From a virus: a stretch of DNA of 34,432 bases. A program made the translations under genes and the position numbers. Shown piece after piece: positions 9,096 through 17,945 of the stretch; the stretch's first letter is position 1, and each line of letters begins with the position of its first letter. Under the pieces are notes generated by a model. The model worked only from the letters and a program-made list of their open reading frames with translations. It was not told the DNA's origin and made no database searches. The stretch is taken from the IMG/VR virus record IMGVR_UViG_3300007735_000652, positions 1-34,432 of that record. One strand, given 5' to 3'.

Positions 9096-9716
9096 CTATG
9101 AGATTAGTTGTTTAACTTGATATTCCTTTCCACCCACCTTTGAATCTTTTGTGGCAACTGCATCAGTTACTCCCTGAATTAAAGATCCATACACTTTCAT
9201 ACAACCATTGGCTGCCATCTCTATTTTACCACTTGATGCTATTTTAGTATAACTTTTTGAATTTAGCAATAGTTTTTTTCCATCAAGTTCAATACTTTCA
9301 GAAGCTTTCATCCGAATGTTTCCTTCAGATGGGTTTTCACCAACAGCAACAAATTCAATATCATCAGCAACCAATCTTATTTTACCGTTTAATGCAATAA
9401 TATTAATATTGCCATTATCGGCACATATCATCATCGCATCCTGTTCCTTTGTTCTTCCTTCATCAAATCCACAGCGAACCTGAAAATTTCCTGGTGCGGT
9501 ATGAGTTGTCCACCCTTTTCTCACTCCATCTTTATCCAAAGAAATTGAATGCCTACCATCAGATGCCTGCAATAAAACATCCGAAATTACATCCGCCTTT
9601 TGATGTATATGACCAAAGTTTATTGAACCGTGATCATTTCCTTGACGAATTGTAGTGTATGATTTTTTGGAAGTGTTACTATTCCTTGTATTTTTAGAAT
9701 TATTCGCTGTCGGCAT
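9096..9716 (-). CDS. Beta-prism/spike-like structural protein (206 aa)
   Basis: After a Ser/Asn/Thr-rich, probably flexible N-terminus of about 30 residues, the protein is a series of short alternating beta strands, such as GNINIIALNGKIRLVADDIE, GNIRMKASESIELDGKKLLL and GKIEMAANGCMKVYG. This repeat style is characteristic of the C-terminal triple-stranded beta-helix of T4 gp5 and of VgrG spikes. The OB-fold gp5 homologue upstream has no such C-terminal helix, so this gene may supply the spike shaft or tip separately; that is inference. A late-promoter variant (GTTAAATAG) lies about 25 bases upstream. Alternative: another baseplate structural protein with a beta-solenoid. Confidence 0.7.
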   Translation of the reverse strand: MPTANNSKNTRNSNTSKKSYTTIRQGNDHGSINFGHIHQKADVISDVLLQASDGRHSISLDKDGVRKGWTTHTAPGNFQVRCGFDEGRTKEQDAMMICADNGNINIIALNGKIRLVADDIEFVAVGENPSEGNIRMKASESIELDGKKLLLNSKSYTKIASSGKIEMAANGCMKVYGSLIQGVTDAVATKDSKVGGKEYQVKQLIS

Positions 9717-9738
9717 TATAGAAAAATTTCAAGATATA

Positions 9739-9747
9739 CTATTTAAC
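9739..9747 (-). promoter_or_regulatory. Late-promoter variant (GTTAAATAGTA)
   Basis: The minus strand reads GTTAAATAG followed by TATAT, about 23 bases upstream of the 206-residue gene and just after the stop of the 1656-residue gene. Nearly the same string lies at the same relative place ahead of gp5 and gp27, which supports it being a functional late promoter although it departs from TATAAATA. Confidence 0.45.
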
Positions 9748-9757
9748 TACATTATAA

Positions 9758-12700
9758 TCAGGTAGTATCTTGTGGAGTACCTGGAATATTAAGTCTTGGT
9801 TCATTACTCATAACATCAGTACCAAATCTCTCAATTGCACTTGGAGGTGTTGTAATCTTGGCAGTAATACTCTCTTGAAGAGTAGTATAAACTGGAATCG
9901 GTGTTCCGATTGTCTTATAATTTCCAGCATATCTAATACCATTTTCGTAGAAGACAGAACCATAATAGGGTCTCCCATTCACATATCCGGTCTGCTTGAG
10001 ACCAACAAGATCAGTAACCTGAATTAATTTATCGGTTGTAATTCCAATTGGATCTCTGACTACTGTAAAAATTGGTACAGCAGAAAAATTAATACCAGTT
10101 TCGGTTTCCATATAAATTGTTGGATATTCAACAAAACCAATTCCTGGTCGATCAACATTAACTCCGGTAATTACTCCAAATGCATCACAAGTATAACTAA
10201 CAACCGCACCATTATCAGGAACAATTTTAATTTTATCTACACCACAATTGTAATTAATTCCACCATTTGTAACTTCTATGTCGGACAATTGTAAAGTTGC
10301 CGGATATCCCCCTCCACCAGGAGTTGGAGTGGGAGTTGGAGTGGGAGTTGGAGTAGGAGGGGGAGTATAACCATTACCTGAATCAGTAACTACAATTTTA
10401 GATATAACTCCTCTTCCTGCAATTTTTCTAGGGCAAGGGGGTGGAATTAAAACCGCAGAAACTCCCATTGGATTAGAATACCAAGTTTGTTGATTGAGAG
10501 TACCAACATCTATTTTTTTGGTAATCAGGAGAGCCACTGCTGTTGGATTTTGTGTAAAAATTTGTGGTCCTCCGGTATCAATATTTGTAAGTGCAACTTC
10601 AATATCATGTTTTCCTTTCGTAATATTTGCAGTTATAGGATTGCCGGTCAAAACCGTTTTTGGTTTGCCAATATTTGTTGCAACAATTGTTGTTGCAACT
10701 TCTCTACCACCAATTTTAACAGTAGAAAAGTCATCAGAATCAAGTTCAATTATATACTCACCATCTTCTGGAAAATTTACATTAGACCATTTCATAACTT
10801 TGGTTCCAGATACTCTACTATCTGGTTCAGATATATTATCAAAAACCTTTGGAGAGACAGAATACTCTCCTATAAATGAAGTATATTCTTCAATAAAACT
10901 ATGAAATAATTCTGGACCAGAATAGGTTACCCCATCCTTGCTTGTTCCAGAACCGTAGATTCCCATAGTTGTAGTCGGCGCAGTTCTGGTGGTGATAGAT
11001 GTAGTAGGAACAGCAGTTGGAGCATAAAAGGCAACAAATTCCTTTACATAACCGTGATCTCCAAGATTTTTCATCTCTTCAACATTTGAAGTATAAAAAT
11101 GCTCTCCAGTAGATCTCCTAACATAACGTACGACTTCAACTCTATCTGGACCAGGTTGAGAATATGCCTTTCCAACAACCCCCTCATAAATCCAACCATT
11201 TAATACCGCAATATTTTTCTCTGCACCATCTGTTGTAAAGAAATGATCACCAATAGGTCCATTAAATAAGCGATAAACATCTACAGTTCCAGAAACATTT
11301 GAAGAACTATGAAACAGTTTAAATGCAGTTCCCTCAAGAATAAAATTATTTTCTTTAATAAATTCTTGATTTGGATCTGATGCAAAGAAATGAGTTTCTA
11401 ATGAGGGTCCACTAAAATCTGAGGTATAAAACCTCAACATATCAATTAATGATACACCACTAATAGGTATTGTATGAGTCGTAATTCCCACTGTTGAAGA
11501 TGGTGGTGCCTGCCAATCTTTGGTACTAAAGATCTTTTTATTGATGATATTGTTGGTTCCAATAGGTGAATTGTAGACTTCAACTGAAATGTTATGTTTA
11601 CCTTTTTTGAGATCAACTTTTGTTGTTTTTGGGTTGCTTACATTAAATCCTTCTAATTTATGAACTTCTTTACCATCAATTAATACTCTTCCAATATTAT
11701 CAACAGTCCCTCTGACACCATATTTTCCATCATAAGGAATATCAATTTCCCAAGAATTTGTGTATGTAATACCTGCTCTATCACTTCCTGGAGTATCTAA
11801 TGGTTTAGTTGGAGATATTGCATACTCATTCATAAATTTACTCCAAGGAGAACTTAGAACAGATTGAGGAGAAGAAGTAAAGTTAATTGTTTTTTGATTT
11901 GATATTTGATTCTTAATAGATTGTCCTTCTGTACTATTTGCATCAACAGTAATAGAACTTTTCACCCCAGTAACATCAATTCTGGTTACAGTTCTTCCAT
12001 TGCTTGGTGAAAGATTTGTAAAGAATTCTCCTTGGGAGTCTACTCCATAATAAATTTTCTTTGCCCCACCAAAGATTGATATTGATTGTGTCAAAGTTAT
12101 TTCTGTATCAGCAACTAATGATACTGGAGGTGCTGCACTAGTAGTTGGAGTAGTGCCCGTAGGAGGACTGGATACAATATATCTCACCGGATACCATTTT
12201 TCAGAGGAGTTTGGAAGTCTGGTAGTCCAAAATGGATTTGGTGGACATCTTCCTTCTTGAACTGGTAGTTTCTCTTGAGGAACAGGAGGTTCTGGGGCAT
12301 CAATTGTTAATGAAACTCCCATTGGATTTTCATTCCAAGACTTTGCAGAAATAATTTGTTGATTTACATACGAAGTCTGAATATCTATTGCCAGAGCCAT
12401 AGGATTTCCCCTTGACAAAGCCGTACCCTCAATTTGCTCTAATTCTGCAAGAATTTTATAGTTGCCTGCCTTGAAGTAATAAGGTTCATTTAAGTCACCA
12501 GTACCTGTAGAAGTTCCTGGGAAAAATCCTTCTTTTCTTATTGTAGTATTGCCGATATGCAAAGTTACATTATCATCAACTGCAATGCGTACATTATACT
12601 CACCATCTTCAGGAAAATTTATATTATCCCAAATAATTGTATGAGTACCAGCATAACTTTCTGATTGTGCAGAAGGAGAAAAAGTGGTATTTTTTTGATT

Positions 12701-14728
12701 AAAAATTTCCTGAGTAATAGATTTACCTACTGAACTATTTGCATCAACAGTAATAGAGGCTTTACCAGGAGTATTATTTCTACTTACAGGTTGTCCATTA
12801 GTTGGTGGAACACTTATAAAAAATTCTCCGGAAGAATCCTTTCCATAATAAATTGTCTTTGCATTACCAAAAACTGGTACCGGTGCAGTTAAGTTTATTG
12901 CAGTATTAGGAATTAATGGACTTGAATTTGGGTCAAAGGGTAAAATTCCATATTGATTTAGAAATCCAGATCCAGATCCGGCACTTGGATTAATTCTCCA
13001 AAGAGTACGATTTGCTTTTGTAATATAATCAATCGTATTAAAAACACTTACATTTTTAATCGGAGAAAGCGTTGTCGTTGTATTCGGAGTTATCGTTGTA
13101 TTTGTAATCGGTGTAACTGGAGCAGAAGTTGGAGCATAAAAGGCAACAAATTCCTTTACATAACCGTGATCTCCGAGATTTTTCATCTCTTCAATATCGG
13201 TAGCATAAAAATGTTCACCGGTAGATGGTTTAAAGTAACGTACTACTTCAACTCTATCTGGACCAGGTTGAGAATATGCCTTACCAACAACTCCTTCATA
13301 ATTATATCCACCCAATATAGCAGAACCTTTTTCTGCACCATCTATTGTGAATAAATGATCTCCTGCAACACCTTTAAATAGACGATAAACATCTACGGTT
13401 CCGGGAACACTGGAAGTATTTTTAAATAGTTTAAATGCTACCCCCTCAAGAATGAAATTATTTTCACGAATAAATTCATTATTTGGATCTGATGCAAAGA
13501 AATGAGTTTCTAATGCAGGACCACTAAAATCTGAGGTATAAAACCTCAACATATCAATTAATTCTGGTGGTGGAACGACAGGAGGTTGTTTTGGTGGAAT
13601 AACTGCTGTTGATTTTGTTACAAGTTCTTTAATTGGTACATTCAATAAATCAACACGAATCTTATGAATTCCCTTTTTAATAGTTTTCTGAAGTGGAGTA
13701 ACAGCATCATTAAATGCCGCTAGATCAGATACCGGTAAATTATCAATATAAAGTTTCGCATAATTATCACAAAGTCCTCTAAAGATGTATTCACCATCAT
13801 AGGGAAATTCTACATCCCATTGCATAATAAACAACTTTCCTGCATTATCACTTCCCGATACATTTGATGGCGGTACTGGAGATACTGCATACTCATTCAT
13901 AAATTTATTCCAAGCAGCAGGATAATCTACAAAATATGCCTGCACATAATTTTTTTTATCTGGTGCAACAATGCTTGATGGTTTGAATTTTCTTGTAGTC
14001 CAAAAAGGATTTTTATATTTGAGTAAACTTGCTTGATATTTTTGAATTTCTGCAATAATACTACTTTTTCCGGAATTGATATAGATATCAGGATCCCATG
14101 CACCAAGATTTTCACCATTTGGTCCATATATGTTTCCATATCCAGGATCATTTGGTTCACAAATTTCATAATCTTCAATATCATTTTCGTAAGTTTCTTC
14201 CACATCAACAATAGTACCTAAAGTTGCTGTGGCAACTGCTCCCGATCCAATTTTACATAAATCATTTATTTTAATTTGAGGTGCATATTGATATCCATAA
14301 CCACCGTGAACTAAATCAATAGCAAGCAAAGATCCATCTATACCAATTACAGGATTAGCTGCCGCACCTACTCCACCACCACCAAGTATTTGAATTGTTG
14401 GAGGAACATTACATTTTTTTGTTACTTGAAATCCCTCACATCCATTCTTTGGTTTTAGATCGTCCGTTTCTAATCCATTAACTTCATTAATGTTTATATA
14501 ATTAAGATTATTATCACCGTCTCTAAAAATAAATTTAGTTGCTGGATTTTTTTTGGCATAATCATTTGCCTGACAGATTGATACATCTATCACATATCCT
14601 TTATTTGGGTCAATATATCCTACTTTGATACTATCTTTTGTAATATCATCAAATATTGGTTTGATTAATTTATTGATATTTGGGTTATCCTGATTATAGG
14701 ACAAATCATAAGTTACTTTGTCTGCCAT
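9758..14728 (-). CDS. Giant modular structural protein with duplicated DUF5648/PA14-like modules (1656 aa)
   Basis: The protein is modular. After a unique N-terminal part (to about residue 235) comes a PFWTTRKF element, a PA14-like beta domain (about 275-375: KFMNEYAVSP, PYDGEYIFRG, LYIDNLPV), then a DUF5648-like domain (about 389-533: DMLRFYTSDF, VDVYRLF, GDHLFTIDG, STGEHFYATD, GYVKEFVAFYAP). A second beta domain follows near 690-790 (NFPEDGEYNVRI). The order PFWTTR, PA14-like, DUF5648-like (about 1092-1237) and NFPEDGEY domain (about 1270-1390) is then repeated. A Pro-Thr linker (about 1455-1468) precedes a C-terminal region. PA14 and DUF5648-like domains commonly bind carbohydrate or surface ligands, so a host-adsorption or baseplate-peripheral role is plausible. 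A late-type promoter precedes it. No close T4 homologue is recognised. Confidence 0.85.
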   Translation of the reverse strand: MADKVTYDLSYNQDNPNINKLIKPIFDDITKDSIKVGYIDPNKGYVIDVSICQANDYAKKNPATKFIFRDGDNNLNYININEVNGLETDDLKPKNGCEGFQVTKKCNVPPTIQILGGGGVGAAANPVIGIDGSLLAIDLVHGGYGYQYAPQIKINDLCKIGSGAVATATLGTIVDVEETYENDIEDYEICEPNDPGYGNIYGPNGENLGAWDPDIYINSGKSSIIAEIQKYQASLLKYKNPFWTTRKFKPSSIVAPDKKNYVQAYFVDYPAAWNKFMNEYAVSPVPPSNVSGSDNAGKLFIMQWDVEFPYDGEYIFRGLCDNYAKLYIDNLPVSDLAAFNDAVTPLQKTIKKGIHKIRVDLLNVPIKELVTKSTAVIPPKQPPVVPPPELIDMLRFYTSDFSGPALETHFFASDPNNEFIRENNFILEGVAFKLFKNTSSVPGTVDVYRLFKGVAGDHLFTIDGAEKGSAILGGYNYEGVVGKAYSQPGPDRVEVVRYFKPSTGEHFYATDIEEMKNLGDHGYVKEFVAFYAPTSAPVTPITNTTITPNTTTTLSPIKNVSVFNTIDYITKANRTLWRINPSAGSGSGFLNQYGILPFDPNSSPLIPNTAINLTAPVPVFGNAKTIYYGKDSSGEFFISVPPTNGQPVSRNNTPGKASITVDANSSVGKSITQEIFNQKNTTFSPSAQSESYAGTHTIIWDNINFPEDGEYNVRIAVDDNVTLHIGNTTIRKEGFFPGTSTGTGDLNEPYYFKAGNYKILAELEQIEGTALSRGNPMALAIDIQTSYVNQQIISAKSWNENPMGVSLTIDAPEPPVPQEKLPVQEGRCPPNPFWTTRLPNSSEKWYPVRYIVSSPPTGTTPTTSAAPPVSLVADTEITLTQSISIFGGAKKIYYGVDSQGEFFTNLSPSNGRTVTRIDVTGVKSSITVDANSTEGQSIKNQISNQKTINFTSSPQSVLSSPWSKFMNEYAISPTKPLDTPGSDRAGITYTNSWEIDIPYDGKYGVRGTVDNIGRVLIDGKEVHKLEGFNVSNPKTTKVDLKKGKHNISVEVYNSPIGTNNIINKKIFSTKDWQAPPSSTVGITTHTIPISGVSLIDMLRFYTSDFSGPSLETHFFASDPNQEFIKENNFILEGTAFKLFHSSSNVSGTVDVYRLFNGPIGDHFFTTDGAEKNIAVLNGWIYEGVVGKAYSQPGPDRVEVVRYVRRSTGEHFYTSNVEEMKNLGDHGYVKEFVAFYAPTAVPTTSITTRTAPTTTMGIYGSGTSKDGVTYSGPELFHSFIEEYTSFIGEYSVSPKVFDNISEPDSRVSGTKVMKWSNVNFPEDGEYIIELDSDDFSTVKIGGREVATTIVATNIGKPKTVLTGNPITANITKGKHDIEVALTNIDTGGPQIFTQNPTAVALLITKKIDVGTLNQQTWYSNPMGVSAVLIPPPCPRKIAGRGVISKIVVTDSGNGYTPPPTPTPTPTPTPTPGGGGYPATLQLSDIEVTNGGINYNCGVDKIKIVPDNGAVVSYTCDAFGVITGVNVDRPGIGFVEYPTIYMETETGINFSAVPIFTVVRDPIGITTDKLIQVTDLVGLKQTGYVNGRPYYGSVFYENGIRYAGNYKTIGTPIPVYTTLQESITAKITTPPSAIERFGTDVMSNEPRLNIPGTPQDTT
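10321..10363. repeat. Short tandem repeat encoding a Pro-Thr linker
   Basis: Near-perfect 12-base units (GGAGTTGGAGTG on the plus strand) are repeated about three and a half times. On the minus strand they encode alternating Pro and Thr followed by a Gly run, a stiff extended linker between the repeated modules and the C-terminal domain of the 1656-residue protein. Such units readily change copy number in steps of four residues without breaking the frame. Confidence 0.85.
11017..11451 (-). repeat. Direct repeat copy B (DUF5648 module of the 1656-aa protein)
   Basis: This 435-base segment aligns without gaps to 13129-13563, at an offset of exactly 2112 bases (704 codons). Identity is patchy: one end has about 65 bases with one mismatch and the other end has about 40 identical bases, while the middle is more diverged. 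It encodes the second DUF5648-like domain. Confidence 0.85.
13129..13563 (-). repeat. Direct repeat copy A (DUF5648 module of the 1656-aa protein)
   Basis: Partner of 11017-11451, encoding the first DUF5648-like domain. Both ends of the block keep the same 2112-base offset, so the copies contain no net insertion or deletion and recombination between them would stay in frame. Confidence 0.85.
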
Positions 14729-14769
14729 ACTTATAGTTCTCTTATTTTCTATTCATTCATAAGTATTAG

Positions 14770-14777
14770 TATTTATT
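14770..14777 (-). promoter_or_regulatory. T4-type late promoter (AATAAATA)
   Basis: The minus strand reads AATAAATA, overlapping the stop codon of the gp5 gene and lying 42 bases upstream of the 1656-residue gene. It differs from TATAAATA at one base. Confidence 0.5.
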
Positions 14778-16533
14778 GCTTTGGTTGAGAGATTTTTTCA
14801 AGAGATTGTGGGAATTGAGTGTAATTTACTTTGGTATCCAGCATTACAGGTGTTGCGAATGCAACTTCAGTATTGGGTTGCACATTTTGCATATTATTTC
14901 TTGAATTGAAATCAACTTCAGCAAGTCTTGGTAACTGTGGTTGTTCTACTCCACCACCACCTTCGTGAAGAGTATAGTTATCAGATACTGCACATTTTGG
15001 AGATAAATCGTTACCAAATATAGATAATTTAATGTTAGTAAAGCTCAGTGCAGACATAATACTACCAGTAATTCCATTAAGTGATGTATTAATATTTGAA
15101 ATTGATGCTCCTGCTGCTGTCAAGTCAGATGCCATATCTGCAAGAAATCCATTAACAATATTCAAAATATCTCTGGTAGTATCATCAATTTGTTGCATAT
15201 TAGTAGAAATAATTGCTCCGGTTAAAATTTCAACAGAACAGGATGTAGTAATTTGTGTATATATTTCTTGGGAAGAAGATTGTGATATTAAAGTGGGTAA
15301 ATTATCAGTGTTTAAATTTTTATCCAGATATTTTTGAGTCTGTCCACAAAGTCCGGTTGCAATCTGATTGAAAAGGCAATGAATCAATTCAATAATTTTC
15401 TCTTTGATTATCAAAAATAAATTTCTTTTATTAGGTGGCATTGATTGAATAGTAGGTGCCATTGCCTTATTGATCATTTTCATAATATATTCCATAATTT
15501 TATCAAAAATTATTTTCAAATACTTTGCAATTTGACAAGAAATGTCGGCAATAAATGCTCGTATTTGATTGATGATACTTGTTGCAGTATCAATATAACT
15601 CAATGCCTTATTCAAATATTTGTTAATCTTATTTGTTAGTTTCTCAAGTAATGTTTGAATTGCTTTGAGTGCAGATCCAACCATATCACACGGATTCATA
15701 ATGATAATTTTTTCATCATAGAGTTCCTGCCTTTTAATGTCTGCAACTGATTGTTGATGAGGATTATCAATATGTTCAATTATTGCACCAGGTTGAGAAG
15801 TAGTTGCTGCAGATTCTGCTTGTGCTGCGCGATTTTCAATTCCCTGTGTTACTATCTGACGAATAAAGGCATCTCTTGCTGAACCAGTTAATTCATTTTG
15901 ATTTGCAGATGCTGTTGCACTTGCAATATCTGCTGCCTGCTCCGGAGTTGGATTTGAGTTTGCAGGAAGTCCATACTGATTTAGAGTAACATTTGTTCTT
16001 GGTAAAAGTGCCTCTACTCCTTGTGAAGGAGATTTTGGTTTATTAATTACAATTCTATCATCTGGAACTTTTAAATTTGGATCTGGGTTTGCACCTTGAG
16101 CGTGTCCACTTGTGGGAACAAAACCTTTTTGACCAATCTTTGTGTTTAAAGTTGTCTGAGCATTATTGCCCAGTACACCCATAATTACAGGAACTTGTTG
16201 ATCGGCACCATCTAAAAAGAAACCGAAAACAAAGTTTCCTTGTCTCAAACCTGCAGTTGCCGTAACTCCTGCTTGTCCACCACCTGCCGTAACAGGGTAC
16301 ATTACCTGTGCCCAGGGAAGTTGATCATCTGCAATTGATTGTGCAGAATCCTGATCGTGAAGACCTATAATTCTAACTTTATATCTTCTACTTTGTCCAG
16401 GAATTTGAGAAGATCCTTCAAATTTATTAGAACTTATATTATCTCTCCAAGTAGAGTCGTCAACGATTTGACCAACCCACCAGTTAAAATGTACTCCAAG
16501 AAATCCCGAATTGAATAATGAACTTTGTTCCAT
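14773..16533 (-). CDS. gp5: Baseplate hub protein, gp5-like OB-fold, without lysozyme domain
   Basis: Residues about 10-130 match the OB-fold of T4 gp5: HFNWWVGQIVDDS, then RRYKVRIIGLHDQDSAQ, DDQLPWAQVMYPVTAGGG, and GNFVFGFFLDGADQQVPVIMGVLG. This domain sits on the gp27 trimer in the T4 hub. The middle (about 265-400) is a long helical region rich in Ile/Lys, followed by beta-like segments. Neither the lysozyme domain nor the C-terminal triple beta-helix of T4 gp5 is visible, although the total length (586 aa) is similar to T4 gp5. It lies directly downstream of the gp27-like gene, 40 bases apart, with a late-promoter variant between. The gp5 assignment is firm for the OB-fold; the central region's role is unknown. 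Confidence 0.85.
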   Translation of the reverse strand: MEQSSLFNSGFLGVHFNWWVGQIVDDSTWRDNISSNKFEGSSQIPGQSRRYKVRIIGLHDQDSAQSIADDQLPWAQVMYPVTAGGGQAGVTATAGLRQGNFVFGFFLDGADQQVPVIMGVLGNNAQTTLNTKIGQKGFVPTSGHAQGANPDPNLKVPDDRIVINKPKSPSQGVEALLPRTNVTLNQYGLPANSNPTPEQAADIASATASANQNELTGSARDAFIRQIVTQGIENRAAQAESAATTSQPGAIIEHIDNPHQQSVADIKRQELYDEKIIIMNPCDMVGSALKAIQTLLEKLTNKINKYLNKALSYIDTATSIINQIRAFIADISCQIAKYLKIIFDKIMEYIMKMINKAMAPTIQSMPPNKRNLFLIIKEKIIELIHCLFNQIATGLCGQTQKYLDKNLNTDNLPTLISQSSSQEIYTQITTSCSVEILTGAIISTNMQQIDDTTRDILNIVNGFLADMASDLTAAGASISNINTSLNGITGSIMSALSFTNIKLSIFGNDLSPKCAVSDNYTLHEGGGGVEQPQLPRLAEVDFNSRNNMQNVQPNTEVAFATPVMLDTKVNYTQFPQSLEKISQPKQ

Positions 16534-16561
16534 CAGGTATTATATAATTTAATTATTATTA

Positions 16562-16570
16562 CTATTTAAC
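16562..16570 (-). promoter_or_regulatory. Late-promoter variant (GTTAAATAGTAATA)
   Basis: The minus strand reads GTTAAATAG then TAATA, about 30 bases ahead of gp5 and four bases after the stop codon of the gp27-like gene. It matches the strings before gp27 and before the 206-residue gene. Confidence 0.45.
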
Positions 16571-16573
16571 ACT

Positions 16574-17914
16574 TTAAATTGTGATATTGGTTGCAGATCC
16601 TTTCTTACCAACAGAATCTCTGACCAACATTAGTTTAGTATAACCACCTTGCAACTTATTAATATAATGACACAAATCTGAAATTACATAAGACCCACTA
16701 TGAAAATCTCCCAATTCTCCTCCAGGAACTCCAGCATCAATAAAAACAGTATCTCCAGCGTGTAGACTAAAATCAGCAACAATTGTAATTTCTATATGAG
16801 TACCAAACATTTGATTATAACGCATTGTTGACTGACTCAAAATATTCTTGGCATCAAAGTTAACATCTTTTGATTTATCCAATTGTTGTTGCGTATTACC
16901 ACTAGGTAGAACACCACGATCAATTAACATATATTGACTTCTTGTATAATCTTTTCCAGATTCAACTCTATTAAATTCTGGATTCAATTTTGGAATATTT
17001 TTACCTGCTGTCTGAAGATTTTTTTCCGTATCTTCTATCTTCTTATTTACAACTTCATAATAACAATTAAAGGGATCAAATAATATTGTTCTAGTTGTAT
17101 ATGCTCCAATTTCCAACTTTGATTGCATATTACCACTTACGTCGTTAACATTATGTTCTAAAATTTTATCGTATCCTGCCGGAATATTTTTTCCTGCACC
17201 ATCAGAAGTCTGATTGTAAATTAAAGACTTTACTGGTTTACCAGACAACAAAGTTTCAATAGATTTGAATTTAAATCCGGAAGAAGTCTCATAAAAGAAA
17301 TATCCTGCAGTATTTCCTGTCGCTCCAGCAGCACCTGGTATAGATTTTTTGGATAACCAAAGACAAGTGTAAAAAGGTTTCTTATTGTTTCCGATAAAAT
17401 TATAATTATTTGATGTATCTTCAATATCCAGATTCTTTTTTGTATCTAAAAATTTGGAATCCGTAAGAATTTTTCGGATATGATCCGATATTTTTCCATC
17501 AAATCTACAGTTTAAACGAATTTTCTCATTTAAAATATGTTCTTTTGAGACAAGATCCAATCCAACAAGTGACTTGGTAGTATCTTGACTTAATGGAGAA
17601 ATTTTATTTACATATAATTTTAAATCTATCTTAACATCATTGGCATCCTTCATTATCAAAGAAACATTTTCTTGTCCTACAATCGGAAGTCCTTCTAAAA
17701 TCGTTTTTGTACCCTTTTCAGTCTGAATTGACCTACCGGCATCCACATATAATACAGATGCTCTGACTGTCTCTTGAAGAATACTTTCATAGTAATAAAC
17801 ATCTGTAATTGCGTCTACAATATCCTTCTTGCTCGTCTTATCGTTTGATGTAATTGTTAGGGTGGAGATATCAACTTCTCTAACCTGTCTTGTAATTAAT
17901 CCATTTTGTGCCAT
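16574..17914 (-). CDS. gp27: Baseplate hub protein, gp27-like
   Basis: A 446-residue protein without membrane segments. Its N-terminal part is beta-rich (DAITDVYYYESILQETV, VSLIMKDANDVKIDLKLYV). Residues about 175-220 contain NKKPFYTCLWLSKKSIP followed by AGYFFYETSSGFKFKSIETL, the arrangement typical of gp27/GpD-type tail hub proteins, where a W-x-L helix precedes an FFET-SGF strand pair. The C-terminal part has the barrel pattern HIEITIVADFSLHAGDTVFI and a late SGSYVISDLCH motif also typical of hub proteins. Position between the tape-measure-like genes and gp5 matches the T4 order 51-27 and the gp27-gp5 partnership. T4 gp27 is 391 aa, so this one carries about 55 extra residues. Confidence 0.75.
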   Translation of the reverse strand: MAQNGLITRQVREVDISTLTITSNDKTSKKDIVDAITDVYYYESILQETVRASVLYVDAGRSIQTEKGTKTILEGLPIVGQENVSLIMKDANDVKIDLKLYVNKISPLSQDTTKSLVGLDLVSKEHILNEKIRLNCRFDGKISDHIRKILTDSKFLDTKKNLDIEDTSNNYNFIGNNKKPFYTCLWLSKKSIPGAAGATGNTAGYFFYETSSGFKFKSIETLLSGKPVKSLIYNQTSDGAGKNIPAGYDKILEHNVNDVSGNMQSKLEIGAYTTRTILFDPFNCYYEVVNKKIEDTEKNLQTAGKNIPKLNPEFNRVESGKDYTRSQYMLIDRGVLPSGNTQQQLDKSKDVNFDAKNILSQSTMRYNQMFGTHIEITIVADFSLHAGDTVFIDAGVPGGELGDFHSGSYVISDLCHYINKLQGGYTKLMLVRDSVGKKGSATNITI

Positions 17915-17936
17915 TTAACTTCTTCTTTTTATATTA

Positions 17937-17945
17937 CTATTTACA
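17937..17945 (-). promoter_or_regulatory. Late-promoter variant (TGTAAATAGTAATAT)
   Basis: The minus strand reads TGTAAATAG then TAATAT, about 25 bases ahead of the gp27-like gene and immediately after the stop codon of the 959-residue gene. Confidence 0.4.

Noticed and set aside
10494-10904. 136-codon open frame on the plus strand inside the 1656-aa gene
   Set aside because: Antisense to well-patterned beta domains and no supporting signals.
14773-16533. Lysozyme domain in gp5
   Set aside because: The region after the OB-fold lacks the Glu-Asp-Thr pattern of T4-type lysozyme and is a long helical segment instead.
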